Source of the DNA: Chthonomonadaceae bacterium | GTDB taxonomy: Bacteria; Armatimonadota; Chthonomonadetes; Chthonomonadales; Chthonomonadaceae | Reading direction: 5' to 3' | Length of the DNA: 11,130 nucleotides | Assembly: GCA_025355115.1 (NCBI GenBank) | Contig: JANXLO010000162.1 | Location: 1 to 11,130, forward strand | In this document: positions 5,564 through 11,130 of the stretch, in pieces | How the letters are laid out: every line of letters begins with the position of its first letter | Position numbering within the stretch: position 1 is the first letter of the stretch | The notes under the pieces: model-generated | What the model was told of the DNA's origin: nothing | What the model saw: only the letters and a program-made list of their open reading frames with translations | Databases searched by the model: none | Program-made: the position numbers and the translations under genes

Positions 5564-8098
5564 ATGAGTCCTATCAAATCAAGCAAGAAGACTACCGCCA
5601 GCGCGGGCAAAATCGCCGAGAAGACCTCGGCCGAGCCCGCGACAACGGAAGTCGATGCCGCGCTCGCGCCCGAAGTGGCGCATAGCGAGGCGACCCCACC
5701 GGCAAAGGCGGAGAAGCCCTCCGCGCCGAAAGCCGCAGAAGTTACCGCGCAGACGAAGGCAGAAAAAGCTTCTCTGCCGAAAGCCTCGGAAGCCACCGCA
5801 CCGGTCAAGGCAGAAAAAGCGCCTGTGCTGAAAGCCACAGATGCCGTTCCGCCCGTCAAGGCGGAGAAGCCTCCCGTCCTGAAAGCAGCAGAAGTCGCCT
5901 CACCCGTCAAAGCGGAAAAAGCTCCTGTGGTGAAGGCCGAGAAGGCTCCCGTTGTTAAAGCGGCGGACGTCGCTCCGGCGCCGAAGAGCGAGAAACCTCC
6001 CGCTCCGAAAGCGTCGGAAGTTGCTGCGTCTACGGAGGAAGAGTCCAACGAGCCTGTCGTTCAGGCCGCCGCGTTCCGCGCCCTGAAGCTCAGCGAGCCG
6101 TCGATGCGGGCGATCATCGAAGCTGGATTCGAGGCCCCAACGCCCATCCAGGAGCAGTCCATACCTATACTGCTCGCGGGTCATGACCTCATCGGTCAGG
6201 CGCAGACGGGCACCGGCAAGACCGCCGCATTCGCTCTTCCCATCGCCGAACTGCTGGATCCGACCCAGAACCATCCGCAGGCCATCATCCTGCTGCCCAC
6301 CCGTGAACTCTGTATTCAGGTGGCGCAGGAGACGCATAATCTCAGCAAATACTGCCGACTCCGGGTCGTTCCCGTCTACGGCGGTCAGCCCATCGACCGT
6401 CAGTTCCGCGCTCTTTCGTTCGGCGCGCACATCGTTGTGGGAACTCCGGGCCGAGTGCTAGACCACCTCCGACGCGGCACACTCAAGCTTGGCGGCGTAA
6501 AGATGGTCGTTCTAGACGAGGCCGACGAGATGCTCAACATGGGCTTCCTCGAAGACGTCGAAGAGATTCTCAAGGCAGCGCCGGACGAGCGCCAGACCGC
6601 GCTGTTCTCGGCGACCATGCCGCCCCGCATCGCCGCGCTCGCTCGCACGTACCTCCGCGATGCGCAGCGAGTCACCATCGAGAGCAAGCGTCGCACAGTC
6701 GAACTGGTCACTCAGACCTACTACGAAGTCCCGCCCTCCCAGAAGGTGGAGGCGCTAACTCGCATTCTCGATATGGAGACGCCGGGCAGCACGATCCTCT
6801 TCTGCCGCACACGACGCGACGTGGACGATCTGGGCGAGTCGCTTCAGATGCGCGGCTATCAGGCGGAGACCCTGCACGGCGATATGAACCAGGCGGCGCG
6901 AGACCGCGTCATGGCTCGTTTCCGATCCGGACAGGCCGATCTCCTGATCGCGACTGATGTGGCGGCGCGCGGCCTCGACATCGATCAGGTCACGCACGTC
7001 ATCAACTACGACATTCCTTGGGACGTGGAAGCCTACATTCACCGCATCGGCAGGACGGGACGCGCCGGACGAACGGGCGACGCCATCACGCTCGTCTCGC
7101 CGAGGGAGCGTTTCCAGCTGCGCCAGATCGAGCGCTACATCAACGCGCCCATCCTCCCGGCACGAGTGCCAACGGTCGGCGACATCGCAGCCAGACGGCG
7201 TGAGCTGTTCAAGGATCGACTGCGACAGACCCTCGCGGAGGGCAACTGTGACGGCTATCTCGTGACGGTCGGGGAACTGATTGAAGAGGGCAAGTACGAT
7301 GCCCCCCAGATCGCCGCCGCCGCGCTTCAGATGCTGTGGCAGGGACAGAAGGGCGCGGAGGACTACGACATCGCCGCCGCTGATCTGCCCCAGACGCAGG
7401 CGGAGCAGGGCATGACCCGGCTCTTCCTTCTGATCGGACGGCAGGACGGCGTGAGGCCCGGCGACATCGTCGGCGCCATCGCCAATGAGGCGGGGATTGC
7501 CGGAAACGCCATCGGCGCGATTGAAATCCTGGATCGCAGCACGTTCGTCGAAGTCCCCGAGGGCGAGGCGAACCGCGTCATAGAGGCGCTGAACCGGACC
7601 AAGCTGCGCGGCAAGAAGGTCTATGCGGAAGTCGCACGACCCCGCACCGACGGCCCGCCCGATGGGGGTCAAGATCGCTCGTTCCGTCCCCAGGGCGATG
7701 CCGGACGCGATGGCCCACCCCGAAACTTCGGAAATAGCGGAGGCGGTGGCTACGGCGGACAGGGTGGCGGAGGCGGCCGCTATGAAGGCAACCGCGATGG
7801 CGGGCAGGGAGGCGGCGGGGGCCGATACGAAGGCAATCGCGACGGCGGAAACCGCTACGAGGGCAATCGTGACGGAGGCGGACAAGGCGGCAATCGTTAT
7901 GAGGGCAACCGATACGAGGGCAATCGCAATGGCCCCGACTCCGGCCCCCCGCGCCGCGATGGCGGCGCTCCGCCGTGGCTTGCGCCCTACAAAGCCAACC
8001 GCGGCGAAGGCCCATCCGAAGCTGATCGCGCTCCCCGGCATGGAGGCGCAGGAAAGCCCGATGACTCGAAGGATGCCAAGCGCCCGCGTAAGAAGTAG
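5564..8098 (+). CDS. DEAD-box RNA helicase with DbpA-type RNA-binding domain and repeat tails
   Basis: This 844-residue ATP-dependent RNA helicase unwinds short RNA duplexes. It resembles CsdA/DeaD and DbpA, which act in ribosome assembly, mRNA decay and cold adaptation. Residues 1-165 are a low-complexity Lys/Ala/Pro/Glu arm with a 17-residue repeat. The core follows: Q-motif (Phe171 to Gln196), motif I AQTGTGKT (213-220), Ia PTREL (245-249), Ib TPGR (294-297), II DEAD (318-321), III SAT (349-351), V ATDVAARGLD (463-472) and VI HRIGRTGR (493-500). Residues 616-692 form a DbpA-like RNA-binding fold ending KKVYAEVARP. The tail (about 693-844) is Gly/Arg/Asn-rich with five RYEGNR copies and a basic end. 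It is longer than E. coli CsdA (about 629) because of the two disordered arms. The ATG at 5564 is the first after the promoter; AAGGA lies about 13 bases upstream, a loose spacing. A terminator follows directly. Confidence 0.96.
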   Translation: MSPIKSSKKTTASAGKIAEKTSAEPATTEVDAALAPEVAHSEATPPAKAEKPSAPKAAEVTAQTKAEKASLPKASEATAPVKAEKAPVLKATDAVPPVKAEKPPVLKAAEVASPVKAEKAPVVKAEKAPVVKAADVAPAPKSEKPPAPKASEVAASTEEESNEPVVQAAAFRALKLSEPSMRAIIEAGFEAPTPIQEQSIPILLAGHDLIGQAQTGTGKTAAFALPIAELLDPTQNHPQAIILLPTRELCIQVAQETHNLSKYCRLRVVPVYGGQPIDRQFRALSFGAHIVVGTPGRVLDHLRRGTLKLGGVKMVVLDEADEMLNMGFLEDVEEILKAAPDERQTALFSATMPPRIAALARTYLRDAQRVTIESKRRTVELVTQTYYEVPPSQKVEALTRILDMETPGSTILFCRTRRDVDDLGESLQMRGYQAETLHGDMNQAARDRVMARFRSGQADLLIATDVAARGLDIDQVTHVINYDIPWDVEAYIHRIGRTGRAGRTGDAITLVSPRERFQLRQIERYINAPILPARVPTVGDIAARRRELFKDRLRQTLAEGNCDGYLVTVGELIEEGKYDAPQIAAAALQMLWQGQKGAEDYDIAAADLPQTQAEQGMTRLFLLIGRQDGVRPGDIVGAIANEAGIAGNAIGAIEILDRSTFVEVPEGEANRVIEALNRTKLRGKKVYAEVARPRTDGPPDGGQDRSFRPQGDAGRDGPPRNFGNSGGGGYGGQGGGGGRYEGNRDGGQGGGGGRYEGNRDGGNRYEGNRDGGGQGGNRYEGNRYEGNRNGPDSGPPRRDGGAPPWLAPYKANRGEGPSEADRAPRHGGAGKPDDSKDAKRPRKK
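5705..6034 (+). repeat. 51-bp tandem repeat coding a 17-residue unit in the helicase N-terminus
   Basis: KAEK (or KSEK) recurs at protein residues 48, 65, 82, 99, 116, 124 and 141. The spacing is exactly 17 residues except for one extra 8-residue step (KAEKAPVV doubled at 116-131). A typical unit is KAEKPPVLKAAEVASPV. The DNA copies are diverged but in frame. The result is an acidic/basic, proline-rich, probably disordered arm. Confidence 0.85.
7778..7927 (+). repeat. RYEGNR repeats in the helicase C-terminal tail
   Basis: RYEGNR occurs five times, starting at residues 739, 754, 764, 778 and 783, embedded in Gly-rich spacers. The arrangement resembles RGG/RG-type RNA-binding tails of other DEAD-box proteins. 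The DNA is a set of imperfect in-frame repeats, so copy number may vary between strains. Confidence 0.85.
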
Positions 8099-8116
8099 CG
8101 GGGTATGACGATGCAG

Positions 8117-8151
8117 AGGCCGCCGAACGAAAGTTCGGCGGCCTTTACCTT
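8117..8151 (+). terminator. Rho-independent terminator of the helicase gene
   Basis: AGGCCGCCGAAC and GTTCGGCGGCCT form a perfect 12-bp stem around a GAAA tetraloop, followed by a short T-containing tail (TTACCTT). It begins 18 bases after the helicase stop. The same hairpin lies between convergent genes and could also slow minus-strand transcription leaving the ankyrin gene, although the T-tract favours the plus strand. Confidence 0.85.
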
Positions 8152-8200
8152 GCCCGGAACACAACTACTTCGTCAGCAGGTGTGGAGGTAATTCAATTGA

Positions 8201-9778
8201 CTAAGCGCTGCTGCCGAGCATTTTAGCGGCATCGCTGTCGGTTCTCGACAGCTTCTCAAGATGACGGCGCAGGACTGCATTCACTCGTTTGTTGGCACAG
8301 GGATAGCGAATGTCGCTTAGAGGGGCACCGGCAGCGAGCAGCTTCTCGACGGAGGTGACGTAGTCACCATTGGGATCGCGAAAGTTCTCGGCGCCCCATA
8401 GACATGCGCCCAGACACGTCCCTCCGAACTCATTCTTCGCCTCAAGCGATGCTCCATGTGCCAGCAGCAACTCAATCAGATCGACGAAGCCTCGGGTGGC
8501 AGCCCGGTTCAGCGGCGTCGAGCAGTTGTCGCCGCGAGCCTCGATGTCGAAGCCGAGCTTGAGCATCAGACGAACCGCTTCGGTCTTGTGCCCCCAGGCC
8601 GCATCCGCGATAATGCGCATCTGATGCAGGCCCAAAGAGGCGATAAGGCCCGGATGCTCCGTCAGAAGCGCTTCTGCGGCGGCCTCGTCCGCCTGCAGGC
8701 AGGCGGCGAGCAACTGCTCCGCTGGAGCGCTGAGCGCGGATAGATAGCGGACGATCTCCTGCTTGCCGAGCTCGGCGGCGAGATGGAGCGGGCTGCGCGC
8801 GTTGTGAAGCGTGTAGGTGTAGATATGCCCGCCGTTCGAGCTGCCCGATGTCAGGCTTCCCTCACCGACCTTGGCTTTAAGCGCGTTGGGATCTGCGGCT
8901 AGGGCTTGCTGAACGAGCGACAGATCGCCAAGCTGCACGGCCATAAAGATGTCGAGTTCTGCACCGCGCGTGAGCAGATATCTGCACACTTCCGGCCTGT
9001 CCGCTACTATCCACTGCGCGGGGGTGCTGCCATGATCCAGATCACGCATGTCGATCTCTGCTCCGCGATCCAGCAGCAGTCGAGCGATCTCCTCCGTGGC
9101 CGCAAAATGGAGTGGGCTCTGGCCATCCCCGCCCCGTGCGTTCACGAGCACCGGGCTCTCGTCGATCAGCGTTTTTAGCTGCTCTGGACGGTTCATGCCA
9201 GCCGCCGCCCAGACATCCACCACGGCTCCGCGCTCGATGAGATAGGCCCCGAACTCCGGATTTTTGTGCGGCAGAACGCCGAACCCGCCTGCCCACCATC
9301 CACTCCGCGCATCGATGTTGGCTCCGTTCTTGAGCAGAATGTCCAGCATCTTGCGGTCTTCGCGGCTCGCGGCCTCCAAAATAGCGGGAGAATCAAACGA
9401 GAAGAGTGGAGCATCGATCTGCTCTCTGAGCGTATGGGAGCTTCGCAGGAGAGCCTTGAGTTTGACGCTGTCGCCTTCCCGAACGGCCCGCTTGAAAGCC
9501 TCCCTGGCGGCATCGACGTCTGGCTCCAACGTTTCAATGTGATGTTTGAGTTTTGGCCAACTAGGAAAATCGTGCTCTCGCGCCAGGACGAACTGCGCTT
9601 CGGAGAGGGTGATGCCGGATGTCAGCAAGGCTTCTGCGGGAAGGCTGTATGCGCGAGGCAGAAGCGCACGGACGCGATGAATCGCCGCCGGATCCAGCGC
9701 TTTGAACTGCTTGACGAGGTCTTTTGCCTGATTTCTGAGGTGCTCCAGGCTAGGGAGGGGATGCAGGGATGTGGTCAT
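8201..9778 (-). CDS. Ankyrin-repeat protein
   Basis: This 525-residue protein is built largely of ankyrin repeats, which act as protein-binding scaffolds. Clear units are ILEAASREDRKMLDILLKNGANID (133-156), SPLHFAATEEIARLLLDRGAEID (221-243), TPAQWIVADRPEVCRYLLTRGAELD (252-276), SPLHLAAELGKQEIVRYL (329-346) and TPLNRAATRGFVDLIELLL (421-439). Residues 8-85 form a separate N-terminal module (LEHLRNQAKDLVKQ, then EAQFVLAREHDFPSWPKLKHHIE) that recurs ahead of ankyrin arrays in other bacteria; its role is unknown to me. No signal peptide or membrane helix is seen, so it is probably cytosolic. The ATG at 9778 is fixed by a perfect AAGGAGGT (9790-9783), giving strong translation. It converges on the helicase gene. 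Its partner and function cannot be read from sequence. Confidence 0.9.
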   Translation of the reverse strand: MTTSLHPLPSLEHLRNQAKDLVKQFKALDPAAIHRVRALLPRAYSLPAEALLTSGITLSEAQFVLAREHDFPSWPKLKHHIETLEPDVDAAREAFKRAVREGDSVKLKALLRSSHTLREQIDAPLFSFDSPAILEAASREDRKMLDILLKNGANIDARSGWWAGGFGVLPHKNPEFGAYLIERGAVVDVWAAAGMNRPEQLKTLIDESPVLVNARGGDGQSPLHFAATEEIARLLLDRGAEIDMRDLDHGSTPAQWIVADRPEVCRYLLTRGAELDIFMAVQLGDLSLVQQALAADPNALKAKVGEGSLTSGSSNGGHIYTYTLHNARSPLHLAAELGKQEIVRYLSALSAPAEQLLAACLQADEAAAEALLTEHPGLIASLGLHQMRIIADAAWGHKTEAVRLMLKLGFDIEARGDNCSTPLNRAATRGFVDLIELLLAHGASLEAKNEFGGTCLGACLWGAENFRDPNGDYVTSVEKLLAAGAPLSDIRYPCANKRVNAVLRRHLEKLSRTDSDAAKMLGSSA

Positions 9779-10082
9779 GAGGACCTCCTTTCCGAACGCC
9801 TGTTGTCCGCTCTGTCAGGCAGAAAGAAGGTGATGGCGATGCAAATTACGGAGGTGAAGGTGGGCTCGGCCCTTCCCGCGGACACGGGTGCGCCCTCTAT
9901 GCGCCTCTCCATTGTACCACAGAATTTGCCAACGCTCGAACAGAGCGTCTACTCAGCCTGATTTCTCCTCTAAATGCGGCGTCACACGATTGTCGTCTCA
10001 GCTAGAGGATAGATCTGGCTGCATTGTTGGGGAAATGCTCCGCCTAAGCTTGGCAGCCCTGGGGAGCGGATCGCGCCGCACT
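9779..10082. other. Intergenic region between the PEP-CTERM gene and the ankyrin gene
   Basis: These 304 bases hold no gene I can support. They contain a candidate promoter for the ankyrin gene (9911-9919), a leader of about 125 bases and the strong AAGGAGGT. In the leader, the minus strand reads ACCTCC (9855-9850), which could pair with the GGAGGT of the ribosome binding site about 60 bases downstream. I see no convincing terminator for the PEP-CTERM gene. Confidence 0.5.
9911..9919 (-). promoter_or_regulatory. Candidate extended -10 promoter of the ankyrin gene
   Basis: The minus strand reads TGGTACAAT (9919-9911), an extended -10 element one base from consensus. No good -35 box is present. 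The predicted start near 9904 leaves a leader of about 125 bases, rather long, so other starts are possible. Confidence 0.4.
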
Positions 10083-10628
10083 CTACGCCTTTCGGGAACG
10101 GCGCCTGCCTGCAAGGCCGACGCCCGCAACCGCAAGCGCGGTCAGCGCAGTGAGGCTGCCGGGCTCGGGGGTGATTGAATCAGCGGCGCTCAGAGCAGTG
10201 TAGGCTCCTCGGAACTCCGGGGACGAGGTGCCATACTGCGCGCTGTCGAAGGAGACTTCCAGAGTATTGCCATTGGGGAAATTACGATCGAAGAAAACGA
10301 ACAGACTCGTGCTGGGGAGAGTGGTGAATTGAAATCTGCGCGGGCCAGCGCCGGAAAGTACGAACGCGGCCTCCGTCGGATTGAAAATATCGTCCTCCGT
10401 GAAGGTGAGACCCTGCAGCGTGAAGTGAATGGACGGCAGGACACTGGAGAACGCGTAGGTTGCGTTCGGCAGATTCGCAGGAACACTGATCGTTCCAATG
10501 GTCTGAGGTCCCCCTCCAAACATGTCGGCAGTGAGATCGAATGACGACTGCGCACGGGCAGCGGGCGCGGCTACGGCTGCCAGTGCAGCGAAGGCAAACA
10601 GAGCGGTGGATCCTGCAAAACGAAACAT
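10083..10628 (-). CDS. PEP-CTERM sorted secreted protein
   Basis: This 181-residue exported protein has a signal peptide (hydrophobic 8-22, cleavage after ARA at residue 26). It ends in a classic PEP-CTERM tail: TPEPGSLT with Pro154-Glu155-Pro156, a hydrophobic stretch at about 158-173, and the Arg-rich end GRRRSRKA. Such proteins are exported by Sec and processed by exosortase (EpsH/XrtA family), and are linked to exopolysaccharide and floc or biofilm formation. The mature domain (27-150) is short, beta-rich, low in cysteine and not assignable to an enzyme. Lines such as FVLSGAGPRRFQFTTLP and NTLEVSFDSAQYG suggest a beta-sandwich. GAGAGGAAG about 7 bases upstream supports the ATG at 10628. 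A sigma-54-like promoter lies about 100 bases upstream. No exosortase gene is in the window. Confidence 0.92.
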   Translation of the reverse strand: MFRFAGSTALFAFAALAAVAAPAARAQSSFDLTADMFGGGPQTIGTISVPANLPNATYAFSSVLPSIHFTLQGLTFTEDDIFNPTEAAFVLSGAGPRRFQFTTLPSTSLFVFFDRNFPNGNTLEVSFDSAQYGTSSPEFRGAYTALSAADSITPEPGSLTALTALAVAGVGLAGRRRSRKA

Positions 10629-10677
10629 GTACGACTTCCTCTCATAGACATCCTGAGATGATGCGGAGGAAACGAAC

Positions 10678-10699
10678 TAGGGGCCGAATAGGGGCCCAA
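10678..10699. repeat. Tandem 11-bp direct repeat in the PEP-CTERM gene leader
   Basis: TAGGGGCCGAA and TAGGGGCCCAA lie head to tail and differ at one base. The period of 11 bp is about one helical turn, so a protein could contact both copies on the same face. It lies 50-71 bases upstream of the start codon, downstream of the predicted sigma-54 start. Confidence 0.6.
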
Positions 10700-10724
10700 T
10701 GCTCGCTTCTTCCTCTAACAGTAG

Positions 10725-10741
10725 TGCAATAATCATGCCAG
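10725..10741 (-). promoter_or_regulatory. Sigma-54 (-24/-12) promoter upstream of the PEP-CTERM gene
   Basis: The minus strand reads CTGGCATGATTATTGCA (10741-10725). Against the sigma-54 consensus YTGGCACGRNNNTTGCW it agrees everywhere except one base (T for C after TGGCA), and the GG-to-GC spacing is correct. It lies in the intergenic region. Transcription would start near 10714, leaving a leader of about 85 bases. Sigma-54 promoters need an enhancer-binding activator bound upstream; the binding site cannot be identified with confidence. Confidence 0.65.
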
Positions 10742-10810
10742 GTTGCTCGTTAGAAATTGCGCTCGCCCTATTTTCCCTGAAATGCTCGAGCTCCGTTCGC
10801 TTTCCGCTTC

Positions 10811-10829
10811 CAAAAGCTGTGAGACAGCC
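10811..10829 (-). terminator. Short hairpin after the PAP2 gene
   Basis: On the minus strand GGCTGT-CTC-ACAGCT is followed by TTT, 14 bases after the PAP2 stop. The 5-6 bp stem with a 3-base loop is a weak intrinsic terminator. The same inverted repeat lies about 108 bases upstream of the predicted sigma-54 start, a distance typical of enhancer sites, so it could alternatively be an activator site. Confidence 0.4.
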
Positions 10830-10843
10830 GGATCCCGCCCGCT

Positions 10844-11130
10844 TCAGAATGATTTCGAGAGGAATAGCCCGACGGCGGTGCCTTTGCGGTCAGGCTGAAT
10901 GAACGGCAGTAAGAGCAGTCCGCGCTTGGACGAGAGCTCCCAGCGCCCGACGCCGTAGCCCAGCGCCGCGCCCGCTAGGACGTCGCCGACCGTGTGCCGG
11001 TGCAGCGTGAAGCGCGAGGCGGAAATGAGGGAGGCTCCCGCATACCAGTAGATCGCCTGTTTAGGGTGGAGTGAGCTCTCGACGGTCGCCAGGGCAAACG
11101 CGCCGGTCGCGTGGCCGCTCGGAAAGCTGT
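10844..11130 (-). CDS. PAP2 superfamily phosphatase, C-terminal fragment
   Basis: The frame is open from the right edge to a TGA at 10844-10846, giving 94 residues of the C-terminal part. Two of the three PAP2 signature motifs are visible. The first is SFPSGHATGAFAL (C2, with the catalytic His of PSGH). The second is SRFTLHRHTVGDVLAGAALGYGVG (C3, SRxxxxxHxxxD with the nucleophilic His and its Asp). The KxxxxxxRP motif C1 must lie beyond the edge. PAP2 membrane phosphatases remove phosphate from lipids such as phosphatidic acid or undecaprenyl pyrophosphate, with the active site facing the periplasm. The hydrophobic VLAGAALGYGVG is probably part of the last membrane helix. It is upstream of the PEP-CTERM gene on the same strand, but 215 bases and a separate promoter lie between them, so a functional link is only possible. 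The substrate cannot be determined. Confidence 0.9.
   Translation of the reverse strand, partial: SFPSGHATGAFALATVESSLHPKQAIYWYAGASLISASRFTLHRHTVGDVLAGAALGYGVGRWELSSKRGLLLLPFIQPDRKGTAVGLFLSKSF

Noticed and set aside
5705..6034. CRISPR-like regular spacing of repeats
   Set aside because: The repeat is in-frame protein-coding DNA with a 51-bp period and no unique spacers; it encodes the helicase arm.
5389..6048. Upstream extension of the antitoxin frame to a 301-codon ORF rich in FSALTGG-like repeats
   Set aside because: It is the antisense reading of the helicase tandem repeat. The ribosome binding site and promoter place the antitoxin start at 5388.
6755..8164. A 469-codon minus-strand frame with hydrophobic Ala/Val/Ile repeats that looks like a membrane protein
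   Set aside because: The hydrophobic repeats are the antisense of the Gly/Arg/Asn tail codons of the helicase. It has no ribosome binding site and covers the terminator hairpin.
9266..9961. A 231-codon plus-strand frame overlapping the ankyrin gene start
   Set aside because: It has no recognisable domain and runs antisense to a gene with a perfect ribosome binding site and clear ankyrin units.
10021..10082. Possible terminator after the PEP-CTERM gene (GCTCC...GGAGC)
   Set aside because: The arms are 5 bp with a loop of about 21 bases and only a short T-stretch; not supportable.
10699..10902. A 67-codon plus-strand frame in the PAP2/PEP-CTERM intergenic region
   Set aside because: It overlaps the sigma-54 site and the PAP2 end, lacks a ribosome binding site and has no family resemblance.

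Overview
This window is a bacterial chromosome segment of mostly ordinary, G+C-rich genes. It has one small lower-G+C island and an envelope-related cluster at the right end. A PEP-CTERM surface protein next to a PAP2 phosphatase shows a Gram-negative-type cell envelope. Strong GGAGG-type ribosome binding sites, the grpE-glmM pairing and the mix of genes would fit a phylum such as Armatimonadota. That placement is an inference, and nothing here proves a phylum.

Layout. Positions 1-2570 (+) hold the tail of grpE, then glmM (phosphoglucosamine mutase) 4 bases later, then an aldo/keto reductase 27 bases later. These three look like one operon. Facing them is a small secreted protein of unknown function (2623-3201, -). 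Its promoter sits back-to-back with the promoter of a citrate synthase family gene (3347-4507, +), which ends at a clear hairpin.

Positions 4564-5460 are an A+T-richer island with a VapBC-type toxin-antitoxin pair on the minus strand. The antitoxin is intact. The PIN-domain toxin carries a one-base frameshift that separates its first catalytic aspartate from the rest. An 18-codon ORF with a very good ribosome binding site lies just downstream. Divergent from the pair is a large DEAD-box RNA helicase of the CsdA/DbpA-domain type (5564-8098, +). It has an unusual 17-residue tandem repeat at its N-terminus and a Gly/Arg-rich RYEGNR-repeat tail, and it ends at a textbook terminator.

The right end is all on the minus strand. 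It holds an ankyrin-repeat protein (8201-9778), a PEP-CTERM sorted secreted protein (10083-10628) and the C-terminal part of a PAP2 phosphatase (10844 to the edge). Upstream of the PEP-CTERM gene is a near-consensus sigma-54 (-24/-12) promoter, followed by a tandem 11-bp repeat in the leader. PEP-CTERM regulons are known to use sigma-54 in some bacteria, so this is the most informative regulatory signal in the window.

I found no CRISPR array, transposase, rRNA or tRNA, and no convincing new multi-gene system. The observations most worth following are the sigma-54 site, the broken vapC, the helicase repeats and the back-to-back promoters.
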